Origin: Chitinilyticum litopenaei DSM 21440
GTDB taxonomy: Bacteria > Pseudomonadota > Gammaproteobacteria > Burkholderiales > Chitinibacteraceae
Reading direction: 5' to 3'
NCBI RefSeq assembly: GCF_000428145.1
Contig: NZ_ATZJ01000020.1
Span: forward strand, 1-64,000
DNA length: 64,000 bases
Shown: positions 34,342 to 43,450 of the stretch, in pieces
Numbering within the stretch: the first letter of the stretch is position 1
How the letters are laid out: each line of letters begins with the position of its first letter
Program-made: the position numbers and the translations under genes
The notes under the pieces: generated by a model
Told to the model about the DNA's origin: nothing
Databases searched by the model: none
Seen by the model: the letters and a program-made list of their open reading frames with translations, nothing else

Positions 34342-35511
34342 TCAGGTTTCCACCACCCCGGCCAGCTGATGGCTGCTGTGCTCGTGCGGCAGGGCAAGGT
34401 ATTCGCTCGACTGCATTTCGGTCAGGCGACTGGCCGTGCGGAAAAATTCGCCAGCCTGCGGCCCCTCGACATACAGCTCGTCCACGCCGACGGCGGCTGA
34501 GAGGATGAGCTTGACGCGGTGGTCGTAAAACACATCGACCAGCCAGGTGAAGCGCCGTGCCTGATTGGACTGCGCGGCGCTCAGCCGGGGAATGTTGCTG
34601 ATCAGCACCGTATGGTAGGTCTGCGCCAGCTCCAGATAATCGGCCTGCCCGCGACCGTCTCCGCACAGCACGGCAAAATCGAACCAGACCAGTCCCGGCG
34701 CATGGCGCCGCGGCTTGAGCCGTCGGCCGGCGAGCGTCAGGGTATTGGGCAGGTCCGCGCCGGTCGCGATGGCATCAAAGAGGCGGGCGAGCTCCGCGTC
34801 ATTGTCAGCGGAAAGCGGTGTCAGGTAGGTGCGTGCGGCACTCAGGGTGCGCATGCGGTAATCCTGGCCGCCATCGACATTGAGCACATCAAGCCTTTCC
34901 TTGAGCAAGGCGATCGTGGGCAGGAAATTCTGCCGCTGCAGGCCATTCGGGTAAAGCGCATCCGGCGCGTAATTGCTGGTGGCCACCAGCACCACGCCGC
35001 GCGCGAACAACTGTTCCATGAGACGGCCAAGCAGCATGGCGTCGGCGATGTCGGAAACATGAAATTCGTCAAAGCACAGCACGCGCACCGCCCTTGCCCA
35101 CTTTTCAGCGACAGCGACCAGCGGATCGGCCACGCCCTGCTGCGCACGCAATTCGGCATGCACTTCCTGCATGAAGCGGTGAAAGTGCAGGCGCTTCTTG
35201 CGCCGGTACGGCAGGCTGGCAAAAAAGGCATCCATCAGAAAGCTCTTGCCACGCCCGACGCCCCCCCAGAAATACAGGCCGCGCGGCAAATCCGGCTGCG
35301 GCAGCAGCGGCACCCCGAACAGTGCCGCCTTGCGAAACGGCCGGGCGCGCCGGGCCTTGAAGTCGACCAGCTGGTGCCAGAGTTCGTCCAGCCGGGCGAT
35401 GGCGGCAGCCTGCGCCGCATCGGGCAGGAAAGCGGGGTTGGCGGCAAGCTCGCGATACCAGGCAAGCGGGCTGATACCCTCGGCCGGCGGTGCGATCTGG
35501 TGCTGGGACAT
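34342..35511 (-). CDS. zapE: Cell-division ATPase ZapE (AFG1-like)
   Basis: Protein of 389 residues. Walker A is GGVGRGKSFLMD, preceded by LPRGLYFWG. Walker B is VLCFDEFHVSDIADAM, and the sensor motif ATSNYAPDALYPNGLQR follows. ZapE is an AAA+-like ATPase that associates with the Z-ring under stress in E. coli. The ATG at 35511 starts MSQHQIAPP; the longer open frame is not conserved in type. Confidence 0.92.
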   Translation of the reverse strand: MSQHQIAPPAEGISPLAWYRELAANPAFLPDAAQAAAIARLDELWHQLVDFKARRARPFRKAALFGVPLLPQPDLPRGLYFWGGVGRGKSFLMDAFFASLPYRRKKRLHFHRFMQEVHAELRAQQGVADPLVAVAEKWARAVRVLCFDEFHVSDIADAMLLGRLMEQLFARGVVLVATSNYAPDALYPNGLQRQNFLPTIALLKERLDVLNVDGGQDYRMRTLSAARTYLTPLSADNDAELARLFDAIATGADLPNTLTLAGRRLKPRRHAPGLVWFDFAVLCGDGRGQADYLELAQTYHTVLISNIPRLSAAQSNQARRFTWLVDVFYDHRVKLILSAAVGVDELYVEGPQAGEFFRTASRLTEMQSSEYLALPHEHSSHQLAGVVET

Positions 35512-35678
35512 GCGCAATCTCGGTCTGGTTGGCAAACGCGAATTATACGGCCAGCGCTGGCAAGTCCGGAACCGCCGGTGTTTTGCCTCACCCGCAGCAA
35601 AAACGCAATGCCGGTCAACCCGGCCCGGCGCCTTTGCGCAAAGATGGGCCCTCCCCTCACCCACGGACAGGAAGAGCC

Positions 35679-36746
35679 ATGCTGAAAACTGGCAGCGCCA
35701 TTGCACTCTTTGCCCTGCTGAACACCGCCTGCGCCGCGAGCACGGCGTGGTCAGTGAAAACCGGCGCACCGATACGCGGCGGCGTGCTCACTGATGCCAA
35801 CGGTAGCGTGATCGTCGGCAATCTGGCCGGCGACGTACTGGCCTTTGATGGCACTCGCCGCCAGCGCTGGCATTCGCGCATCGACGGTGCAATCACCAGC
35901 ACGCCATTGCGTCACGCGGGCCTTGTCATCATCGCCAGCAGCAAGGGCGTCAGTGCGCTGCAGGAGGCAGACGGCAAGCCGCGCTGGCAACACAAGCTCG
36001 GCAATCTGGGCCTGGATCAGCTCAAAAGCTGGGACAGCCTGCAGGCCGACCCCGTCGCTGCCGGCAAGCTGGTGCTGGTCGTTTTTGGCACGCAATTGCT
36101 GGCACTGGATGCCGCCAGCGGCAAGCAAATCTGGACAAGCCAGTTGCCTGCGGCAAGCAGCGCCACGCCGCTGCTTACGGCCGACGGCATCCTGCTGGTC
36201 GACGAGCGTGGTCAGCTGCAGATCATCGACGCCGGCAACGGCAAGCTGCTCAGGAGCACAACGCTGGCCCGAGCAGCCATCCAGCAAGCGCCGGCGCTGT
36301 CCGGCAAGCTGCTCGTCTACGGCTCGCGCGACGGCAAGGTGCGCGCGCAGGTGCCAGGCGAAACGCGGCCGCGCTGGGAGGTGGATCACGGTTCGTCGTG
36401 GATTGTCGCCTCGCCCTTGCTGGACGACGGGCTGGCACTGGTGGGCAGTTCGGACAGTCAGCTGCTGCAGGGCATCGATCTGTCCAGCGGCAAGGTGCGC
36501 TGGGAGCTGCCATCCGGGCAGAACGCGCTGCGCGCGCCGGTGAAGGCCGGGTCGCTGTACTGGTTCGCCGGTGGCGATGCCTATTCGCCGCAGTCACCCA
36601 GCAAGCTGCTGGCAGTAAACGCCAGTGGCAAGATCCGGCACAGCATCGCCATGCCCAGCGCGCTGTTTGGCCAGGCGGTGGTGGCCGGCGACACGCTGTG
36701 GATTGGTGGCGAGGACGGCGTACTGCATGCGCTGCCCAGCAAGTAA
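35679..36746 (+). CDS. Exported PQQ-like beta-propeller protein
   Basis: Protein of 355 residues with a signal sequence (1 to about 20) and repeated beta-propeller blades of the PQQ enzyme/BamB type (GTQLLALDAASGKQIWTSQL, GGVLTDANGSVIVGN). The Cys at the end of the signal (NTAC) does not fit a normal lipobox, so it may be periplasmic and soluble. No quinoprotein active site is evident. It could be a BamB-like scaffold, but its location is not the usual bamB site (hisS-bamB-der), so I do not name it. AGGAAGAG precedes the ATG. Confidence 0.75.
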   Translation: MLKTGSAIALFALLNTACAASTAWSVKTGAPIRGGVLTDANGSVIVGNLAGDVLAFDGTRRQRWHSRIDGAITSTPLRHAGLVIIASSKGVSALQEADGKPRWQHKLGNLGLDQLKSWDSLQADPVAAGKLVLVVFGTQLLALDAASGKQIWTSQLPAASSATPLLTADGILLVDERGQLQIIDAGNGKLLRSTTLARAAIQQAPALSGKLLVYGSRDGKVRAQVPGETRPRWEVDHGSSWIVASPLLDDGLALVGSSDSQLLQGIDLSSGKVRWELPSGQNALRAPVKAGSLYWFAGGDAYSPQSPSKLLAVNASGKIRHSIAMPSALFGQAVVAGDTLWIGGEDGVLHALPSK

Positions 36747-36754
36747 ACGGCAAT

Positions 36755-36782
36755 GAAAAACCCCGGCAAGCCGGGGTTTTTC
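36755..36782. terminator. Bidirectional terminator between convergent genes
   Basis: GAAAAACCCCGGC and GCCGGGGTTTTTC pair around AA. A/T runs on both sides serve both the beta-propeller and the peroxiredoxin gene. Confidence 0.85.
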
Positions 36783-36800
36783 ATTCGGGCCAAAACCGGA

Positions 36801-37406
36801 TTACAGCGCTTCGGCGTTGCTGGCCAGGTAATCGGCCACGCCTTCGGCGGAAGCCTTCATGCCCTTCTTGCCCTTGTTCCAGCCTGCCGGGCAGACTTCG
36901 CCGTGCTCTTCAACGAATTGCAGCGCATCAACCACGCGCAGCAGTTCGTCGATGTCGCGGCCCAGCGGCAGGTTGTTGACGACCTGGTGCTGAACGACGC
37001 CGTTCTTGTCGATCAGGAAGGTACCGCGCAGCGCAACGCCAGCTTCGGCAAGCTCAACGTCGTAAGCCTGGCAGATTTCGTGCTTCACGTCGGCGACCAG
37101 GGTATAGCCAACCTGACCGATGCCGCCCTTTTCAACCGGGGTGTTGCGCCAGGCGCTGTGGGTGAACTGGCTGTCAATGGACACGCCGATCACTTCGACA
37201 TTGCGCGCCTTGAATTCCTGCAGGCGGTTGTCAAAGGCGATCAGTTCAGACGGGCAGACGAAGGTGAAGTCGAGCGGGTAGAAGAAAACGGCAGTGTACT
37301 TGCCGGCGGTTTCTTTCTTCAGATTGTAGCTGTCAACAATCTGGCCATTGCCAAGAACGGCGGCGGCGGTGAAATCCGGGGCTTGCTTGCCTACGAGTAC
37401 GGCCAT
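36801..37406 (-). CDS. Typical 2-Cys peroxiredoxin (AhpC/Prx1 family)
   Basis: Protein of 201 residues reducing peroxides. The peroxidatic Cys is in FYPLDFTFVCPSE (about residue 51) and the resolving Cys in GEVCPAGW (about 172). AGGAGA precedes the ATG at 37406. No alkyl hydroperoxide reductase flavoprotein gene (ahpF) is adjacent. Confidence 0.93.
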   Translation of the reverse strand: MAVLVGKQAPDFTAAAVLGNGQIVDSYNLKKETAGKYTAVFFYPLDFTFVCPSELIAFDNRLQEFKARNVEVIGVSIDSQFTHSAWRNTPVEKGGIGQVGYTLVADVKHEICQAYDVELAEAGVALRGTFLIDKNGVVQHQVVNNLPLGRDIDELLRVVDALQFVEEHGEVCPAGWNKGKKGMKASAEGVADYLASNAEAL

Positions 37407-37669
37407 GTTGTATCTCCTGGTTGGGGTGATGATGCAATTGCTGCAAAGCGCTGCACGATAATTTGGGGACGACCCGGCGTCAAATCAAGAGTCTTCATGC
37501 TCACGATAGGCGGCCACTATCACCGTTTCCTGCTCGCCGGGCAAAGTGCACAATGGGCTGCATTGCCATGGCCGAGCCGGAACGCAACACGCCAGCCCGC
37601 GGACGATTGCCAAGAGCGCCTGCAGACGCGATGATGCAAGCGTTCGATGACACGCTGATGGTGCAAATC

Positions 37670-38551
37670 ATGATCCACTCCCCCAGCCGCCGCAGCCTGC
37701 TTGCCCTGCTGCTGAGCGCCATGCTGACCGGCCCGGTTTTCGCCGGCGAGCCGGTCACCATCCTGACCCAGCAGGATGTCTATAGCGATTACCTGAAGTT
37801 TCTCAAGGGCCGTGATCCCCTGAGCCTGACGCGTTTCGATGGCGAACATTCGCGGCGGGACGTGGTGGAGCTGGTCCTGGTGCAGCAGGCACTCAAGCTG
37901 GGCGGCAATACCCGGGCGATCAAGCTGGTTACCGTCAATGCCACCAGCGACTCCTACAACCGCTACCTGAAGGAAATTTCCACCGGCAATGCGGCGCTTG
38001 GCGGCAATTCGGTATGGGAAGTCGATCTGAAGCCGCTGGCCGACAAGGTGTACATCAGCGAGCCAGCCATTCGCCAGGGCGAGTTTCACGCCGGCCTGTA
38101 CACCATTCCGGGCAACAGCCGGGCACTGGCTGCCAGTGACCGGGCCGCCGTGCAGAAGCTCACCGCCGTGGTTGCCGACAGCTGGAAACCCGATATTGCA
38201 ACGCTGGAGAGCATCCCGATCAAAAATCTGCTGAAAACCCACAGCTGGGATTCCATGATCGGCATGGTCAGCAAGCAGCGCGCCGATGTGGTGCTGGCGC
38301 CCTTTCAGCCCACACCCGACCTTTCCTTCGAAGCAGGCAGTCAGAAATTTGTCCCTGTACCCAATGTGAAAGTGGGCCTGCAGGGCAGCCGGCACTTTTT
38401 TGTCAGCCGCAGTTACTCAGGCAGTGCAACGCTCGCCAAGGCACTCAATAGCGGCCTCGATATCTTGCGCAACAACGGTACCATCGAGCGAGCCTACCGG
38501 GAATCCGGCTTTTTCAACGCCCGGACGGCTGGCTGGAAGCTGATCAACTGA
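37670..38551 (+). CDS. Periplasmic substrate-binding-like protein
   Basis: Protein of 293 residues from the ATG at 37670, with a signal peptide ending PVFA near residue 23. Several in-frame ATGs lie upstream, and the start is chosen for the signal peptide. The rest resembles a bilobed solute-binding fold (family 3-like), with a C-terminal segment ALNSGLDILRNNGTIERAYRESG typical of that group. There is no ABC transporter nearby. It may sense or deliver a ligand to the neighbouring signalling protein, which is speculative. Confidence 0.7.
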   Translation: MIHSPSRRSLLALLLSAMLTGPVFAGEPVTILTQQDVYSDYLKFLKGRDPLSLTRFDGEHSRRDVVELVLVQQALKLGGNTRAIKLVTVNATSDSYNRYLKEISTGNAALGGNSVWEVDLKPLADKVYISEPAIRQGEFHAGLYTIPGNSRALAASDRAAVQKLTAVVADSWKPDIATLESIPIKNLLKTHSWDSMIGMVSKQRADVVLAPFQPTPDLSFEAGSQKFVPVPNVKVGLQGSRHFFVSRSYSGSATLAKALNSGLDILRNNGTIERAYRESGFFNARTAGWKLIN

Positions 38552-38574
38552 GGCTTCTGCGACACTCCTGACCG

Positions 38575-38599
38575 AAACAGCCGGCGACGCCGGCTGTTT
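38575..38599 (+). terminator. Terminator-like hairpin after the binding-protein gene
   Basis: AAACAGCCGGC and GCCGGCTGTTT pair around GAC, then GCATTTT. It is nearly symmetric and could act on both strands. Confidence 0.7.
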
Positions 38600-38628
38600 G
38601 CATTTTGGCTTGCTGATTCTGGCAATAC

Positions 38629-41088
38629 TTACTGCAAGGGTTCCGGCTTGCCGATGTAATACCCCTGGGCAAAATCCACGCCGATGGCGGACAGGTGGCT
38701 GCAGATTTCCTCGTCCTCGACAAACTCGGCGATGGTACGCATGCCAAGGCTGTGACCAATGTCATTCACGGCAATCACCATTTGGCGGCTTACGCGGTCA
38801 TTAGCCATGTCGCGCACCAGGCTACCATCGATCTTCAGGTAATCGACGGCGAGATTCTTGAGGTAATTGAAGGAGGAGAAACCGCTGCCAAAGTCGTCAA
38901 GTGCAAAGCGGCATCCACGTGCGCGCAGCGTTTCAATAAACAGCGTCGACTCCTTCATGTTCGAGATCGCGCTGGTTTCGGTAATCTCAAAGCAGACCAG
39001 AGCCGGAGGAACCCGCGTCTTGTCGAGTTGCTGCAGGATGAAAGACAAAGTCTGCCGGTTCAGCGACTTGCCGGACAGGTTGATCGACAGATGGGGCAGC
39101 GTCAGCCCGTCCTGCTGGCGCTGCGCTAGATAGGCAATGCTGTGTTCAACCACCCAGCTGTCAACCTGCGCCATCATGTCATAACGCTCGGCGGCGGGAA
39201 TGAAAGCGCCGGGAGGAATGATGCGGCCAGTATCGTCACTCATGCGCAAGAGGATTTCCAGGTGCGCCAGACCACTTGATGACGGCCGCAGCGGCTCGAT
39301 CTTCTGGGCATAGAGGCGAAAACGGTTCTGCTCGATCGCTTCACGCAAGGTGGCCAGCAGCTGCAGTTCGTTATGCCGCTCCTGCAGGTCATCGTCACCA
39401 CCGGCATACCAGCTCAGCCGGTTGCGCCCGGCATCCTTGGCGGCAAAGCAGGCCACATCGGCCTGACTCATCGCTTCCTGCGGGCTCAGTGTCGTGGCGT
39501 CGATCAGCGCCAGCCCGATGCTGACGGTGACGCCAAACGGCCTGCCCTGCCAGACAAAACGGTATTGCTGCAGGGCATGCAGAATGCTCTCGGCCAGATG
39601 GCGGGCATGATCGCGATTGCCTTCGGCCAGCAGGATGCCGAACTCGTCGCCACCAAGCCGCCCCAGCAAGCCAAAGCTGGGCGCCACCAGCACCTGCAGC
39701 TGCTCGGTCACCTGACGCAGCAACTCGTCACCGGCGAGGTGGCCGCAGGTATCGTTGACGAGCTTGAACTGGTCAAGGTCGAGCAGCATCAGCACATAAG
39801 TCCGCGAGCCCACCGCAGCACGCCGGCAGGCGTCATTGAGCTGCGATTCGAAACCGCGGCGGTTGATCAGCCCGGTGAGGTCATCGTGGTTGGCCTGGTA
39901 GGCCAGTTTTTCGGTCAGCGCTTCGGCGGCGCTGACATCATGGAGGATGAGCACCATCCCCACCACGTCGCCATCCCAGTCACGGATCGGCGCAATGGCG
40001 TATTCAACCGTCATGCGCAAGCCCTGGCGATTGATGATGCGTGCCTTGTGTCCGCGCGAAGACTGCCGGCTTTCCCTTGCCGCCAGCAGCGCATCGTTGA
40101 GGATGTCTGCCGTCAGTTCGCTGCCCGGGGCGCACAGCACGCTGCTGACCGGCTGCGCGCGGCTGTCATTGTGCGACTGGCCGATCAGTTTTTCGGCAGC
40201 CGGATTGAGCAGCTTGACCCGGAAATCCGGCGTAGTGGTAATGATGGCATCGGTAATTGAAATCAGCGTGACTTCAGCCAGCTCTTTTTCCAGAAACAGC
40301 GCACGCTCGGCATCATCGCGCTCCTGCACGCCCTGCAGCAGATTGCCGCGCATGGTATTGAAGGCATTGACCAGCGTCTGCAGCTCATCGCGCTTTTCGC
40401 TGGGGCGCCGGCTCAGGGCCAGCGGCGCCGGCAGGTTGCCATAATCGAAATTGCGCGTGTATGCCGTGATGTGCTTGAGGTGGCGCGCGATCAGGCGATG
40501 GTAAAGGCCGAGAAACAGGATGGCAGCGACCAGCAAGCCGACGCCTTCAATGAGCAGGATGGATTGAAAAGTATCAATCAGGCGACTGCGCAAGCCCTGG
40601 AGGCTGGAGATCAGCCGCATTTCGCCCAGAATCACCGTCTTGTTGGTCAGCGGGTGCAGATAGCCGACCTGGAAGGTTTCGGTGATGTAATCACCACCGG
40701 GTATCAGTTCCTTGCCGGCGCTGTATTTGCCGCCATCGCTTTCGGACAGCTCCACCCGGTCGACCACGCGGGTTTGCAGCATTGAGCTCAGCTGCGTATG
40801 TACGGCATCGGTATTGACCAGCCAGAGATTGGCCGCCAGCTGCGGCGTCGTGCTTTTGCCGATGGCCTGCAAATCGGCCCGGGTCTGGTGCAGGCTGCGG
40901 TCGTACTCGCGCTTGAGCAAAAACAGCGTCAGGGACAGACACACCGCCAGCCCGGCAACAAAGGTCGCCAGCACAAGGCGTGCGGCAAGCCGGTTTTCCT
41001 GATAGGTATTCTGCAATCGATGGAAGAAGGAGGTGTGCACGATCAACCGAGTAAGCTGCTGTCCATCCAGCATAACCGCGCACTGCAC
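38629..41088 (-). CDS. Membrane GGDEF-EAL cyclic-di-GMP signalling protein
   Basis: Protein of 819 residues. TM1 (about 38-58) and TM2 (about 176-197) enclose a periplasmic sensor. Then come HAMP (about 200-255), PAS (about 262-385), GGDEF (about 393-550, intact GRLGGDEFG) and EAL (about 565-815). The EAL signature reads EIL (HLEILLRM), with the metal-binding Glu kept. Other catalytic motifs are present (INLSGKSL, FEITETSA, DDFGSGFSSF, YLKIDGSLV, AEFVED). It could make or degrade c-di-GMP, perhaps affecting the adhesin or motility genes. The start is uncertain (ATG at 41088 or the one five codons later). Confidence 0.9.
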   Translation of the reverse strand: MQCAVMLDGQQLTRLIVHTSFFHRLQNTYQENRLAARLVLATFVAGLAVCLSLTLFLLKREYDRSLHQTRADLQAIGKSTTPQLAANLWLVNTDAVHTQLSSMLQTRVVDRVELSESDGGKYSAGKELIPGGDYITETFQVGYLHPLTNKTVILGEMRLISSLQGLRSRLIDTFQSILLIEGVGLLVAAILFLGLYHRLIARHLKHITAYTRNFDYGNLPAPLALSRRPSEKRDELQTLVNAFNTMRGNLLQGVQERDDAERALFLEKELAEVTLISITDAIITTTPDFRVKLLNPAAEKLIGQSHNDSRAQPVSSVLCAPGSELTADILNDALLAARESRQSSRGHKARIINRQGLRMTVEYAIAPIRDWDGDVVGMVLILHDVSAAEALTEKLAYQANHDDLTGLINRRGFESQLNDACRRAAVGSRTYVLMLLDLDQFKLVNDTCGHLAGDELLRQVTEQLQVLVAPSFGLLGRLGGDEFGILLAEGNRDHARHLAESILHALQQYRFVWQGRPFGVTVSIGLALIDATTLSPQEAMSQADVACFAAKDAGRNRLSWYAGGDDDLQERHNELQLLATLREAIEQNRFRLYAQKIEPLRPSSSGLAHLEILLRMSDDTGRIIPPGAFIPAAERYDMMAQVDSWVVEHSIAYLAQRQQDGLTLPHLSINLSGKSLNRQTLSFILQQLDKTRVPPALVCFEITETSAISNMKESTLFIETLRARGCRFALDDFGSGFSSFNYLKNLAVDYLKIDGSLVRDMANDRVSRQMVIAVNDIGHSLGMRTIAEFVEDEEICSHLSAIGVDFAQGYYIGKPEPLQ

Positions 41089-41163
41089 GGGTTACAACCG
41101 GCAGTACGCAAATCTGTCAGGAAGAACAGGGCCCGCCCACCCGGGGCGCAGAGCTCCCCGGGC

Positions 41164-42525
41164 TCAATCCGCTGCGGCTTCTTCAGCGACCTTCTGGGCA
41201 ATTTTGCCCGCCCAGAATTCGGCGGTTTCCTTCTCCGCATGCTCGACCATCACGCGCACCACCGGTTCGGTGCCGGAAGGGCGCAGCAATACCCGGCCGC
41301 TGGCGCCCATGGCGGCTTCGGCTTCCTGCACGACAGTCCTGATCGTCGCCGAGGCATGGCAATCGAAGCCCTTGCTGATGCGCACGTTCTTCAACACCTG
41401 GGCATAGAGTTGCAGATCCCGGCAGAAGCCGGCCAGGGTCGCCCCACTTTCCTTGAGCGCCTGCAAGACCTGCAAGGCCGAAATGATGCCATCGCCGGTG
41501 CTGTGCCTGTCCAGGCACAGCAAATGCCCGGAACCTTCCCCGCCCACCAGCCAGCCATTGGCCTGCAATTTTTCCAGCACGTAACGATCGCCCACCTTGG
41601 CACGCTCGAAGCCGATTCCCTTGCCCTTCAGTGCATTCTCGACGCCGAGATTGGTCATCAACGTGCCAACGACACCTGCGCCAAGTGTTCCCTTCTGCTG
41701 GCGGTAGGCTGCCAGCACATACAAGAGCTGGTCGCCATCGACGATGCTGCCATCGGCATCGACCATGATCAGGCGATCGCCATCACCGTCCAGCGCGATG
41801 CCGAATTGCGCGCCTTCGGCCAGCACGGCGCGGCGCAGCGTTTCCGGGTGCGTGGCGCCGACCTCTTCATTGATATTGAAACCATCAGGCGTCACACCGA
41901 TGCTGATGACCTCGGCGCCCAGCTCGTGAAATACGTGTGGCGCGACCTGGTAGGTGGCGCCGTGCGCACAATCAACCACCAGCTTCAAACCACGCAGGTC
42001 AAGTTCGTTCGGGAAAGTCGACTTGCAGAATTCGATGTAGCGGCCAGCGGCATCGCTCACCCGCCAGGACTTGCCGATCTGTTTCGGGCCGACACAGGGC
42101 TGGGCCTCATCAATGGCAGCCTCGATGGCGAGCTCGACCGCGTCATCAAGCTTTTGCCCGCCAGCGCCGAAAAACTTGATGCCATTGTCGTGATAGGGAT
42201 TGTGCGACGCCGAAATGACCACCCCCGCCGACAGGCGCAGGGCTCGCGTCAGATAGGCGATGCCGGGGGTCGGCAAGGGGCCGGTCAGGTAAACATCCAC
42301 GCCGGCGGCATTGAAGCCGGCCTGCAGAGCGGCCTCCAGCATGTAGCCGGAAACCCGGGTGTCCTTGCCGATCAGCACGGCGGCATGCTCGCCCTGCTTG
42401 CGGCCGGCATCCATCGCCAGAACACGGCCAGCGGCATAGCCGAGTTTCATGGCGAAATCCGGTGTGATCGGATAATCACCCACCAGACCACGCACGCCAT
42501 CGGTACCGAAATATTTGCGAGCCAT
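41164..42525 (-). CDS. glmM: Phosphoglucosamine mutase
   Basis: Protein of 453 residues converting GlcN-6-P to GlcN-1-P for cell-wall UDP-GlcNAc. It starts MARKYFGTDGVRG. The phospho-Ser is in VVISASHNPYHDNGIKFFG, and the metal loop is ALDGDGDRLIMVD. The C-terminal phosphate-binding LRPSGTEPVVRVMVE is present. AGGATGAAGGG precedes the ATG. It follows folP by 13 bases, the classical ftsH-folP-glmM order. Confidence 0.96.
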   Translation of the reverse strand: MARKYFGTDGVRGLVGDYPITPDFAMKLGYAAGRVLAMDAGRKQGEHAAVLIGKDTRVSGYMLEAALQAGFNAAGVDVYLTGPLPTPGIAYLTRALRLSAGVVISASHNPYHDNGIKFFGAGGQKLDDAVELAIEAAIDEAQPCVGPKQIGKSWRVSDAAGRYIEFCKSTFPNELDLRGLKLVVDCAHGATYQVAPHVFHELGAEVISIGVTPDGFNINEEVGATHPETLRRAVLAEGAQFGIALDGDGDRLIMVDADGSIVDGDQLLYVLAAYRQQKGTLGAGVVGTLMTNLGVENALKGKGIGFERAKVGDRYVLEKLQANGWLVGGEGSGHLLCLDRHSTGDGIISALQVLQALKESGATLAGFCRDLQLYAQVLKNVRISKGFDCHASATIRTVVQEAEAAMGASGRVLLRPSGTEPVVRVMVEHAEKETAEFWAGKIAQKVAEEAAAD

Positions 42526-42538
42526 GCCCTTCATCCTG

Positions 42539-43390
42539 TCAGCGGATTGACGATGGCCGGCATTGTAAAGCGGCGAGCACCTGCAGTGCATCCACTGTTT
42601 CACTGACATCGTGCACACGGATCACCGCCACTCCCGCCAGGGCCGCCAGCAGCGCGGCAGCCACGCTGGCCGGCATGCGCGCGTCCACCGCGCGACCGGT
42701 AATGTCGCCGAGCATGCGCTTGCGCGACACACCGACCAGCAGGGGGGCCGGCAGCTGCGCCAGCATTTCCGGGAGCGCCCGGAAAAGCTCGCGGTTGTGT
42801 TCAAAATTCTTGCCAAAGCCAAAACCGGGATCCAGCAAGATACGTTCAGCAGTAATTCCCGCCAGACAAGCATGAGCATGACGCTCAAGCAGATACCCTG
42901 ACACCTCGGCAACAACATCGGAGTAGACAGGGGCGGCCTGCATGGTCTGCGGCTCGCCCTGCTTGTGCATCAGGCAAACGCCCGCGGAATGCCCGGCCAG
43001 CAAGGCCAGCGCGCCATCGCCCTCCAGCGCGGCGATGTCATTGACCAGATCCACGCCCACTGCCAGCGCCGCCGCCATCACGGCCGGCTTGCGGGTATCG
43101 ATCGACAGCGGCACACCGTCACCCAGCAAGGCCTCGAGCACCGGCAAGACGCGGTCGATTTCTTCCTGCTCGGGGACAAAGGCGGCACCCGGGCGGGTCG
43201 ATTCGCCACCGATGTCGAGAATGTCGGCCCCCTCTTCAATCAGCCGGCGCGCATGCGCGACGGCAGCCGCCGTGCTGGCATGCCTGCCTCCGTCGGAAAA
43301 CGAATCGGGGGTGACATTGACGATGCCCATGACGAGCGGGCGATCAAGGGCAAGGCGGAAACGTCCACAGGCAAATTCGGTCTGGCTCAT
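42539..43390 (-). CDS. folP: Dihydropteroate synthase
   Basis: Protein of 283 residues joining p-aminobenzoate to the pterin in folate synthesis, the sulfonamide target. Motifs are MGIVNVTPDSFSDGG, ADILDIGGESTRPGA, ILLDPGFGFGKNFEHN and GVSRKRMLG. A terminator-like hairpin lies between ftsH and folP, so folP and glmM may be partly uncoupled from ftsH. Confidence 0.96.
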   Translation of the reverse strand: MSQTEFACGRFRLALDRPLVMGIVNVTPDSFSDGGRHASTAAAVAHARRLIEEGADILDIGGESTRPGAAFVPEQEEIDRVLPVLEALLGDGVPLSIDTRKPAVMAAALAVGVDLVNDIAALEGDGALALLAGHSAGVCLMHKQGEPQTMQAAPVYSDVVAEVSGYLLERHAHACLAGITAERILLDPGFGFGKNFEHNRELFRALPEMLAQLPAPLLVGVSRKRMLGDITGRAVDARMPASVAAALLAALAGVAVIRVHDVSETVDALQVLAALQCRPSSIR

Positions 43391-43411
43391 GCATGGGCTC
43401 CTGAAAAGGAA

Positions 43412-43433
43412 AAGGCGGCCCGCAGGCCGCCTT
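43412..43433 (-). terminator. Terminator or attenuator between ftsH and folP
   Basis: AAGGCGGCC and GGCCGCCTT pair around CGCA. On the minus strand the stem is followed by a T-rich run (CTTTTCCTTTTC). Confidence 0.65.
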
Positions 43434-43450
43434 GTCTGTCATACCGGTAA

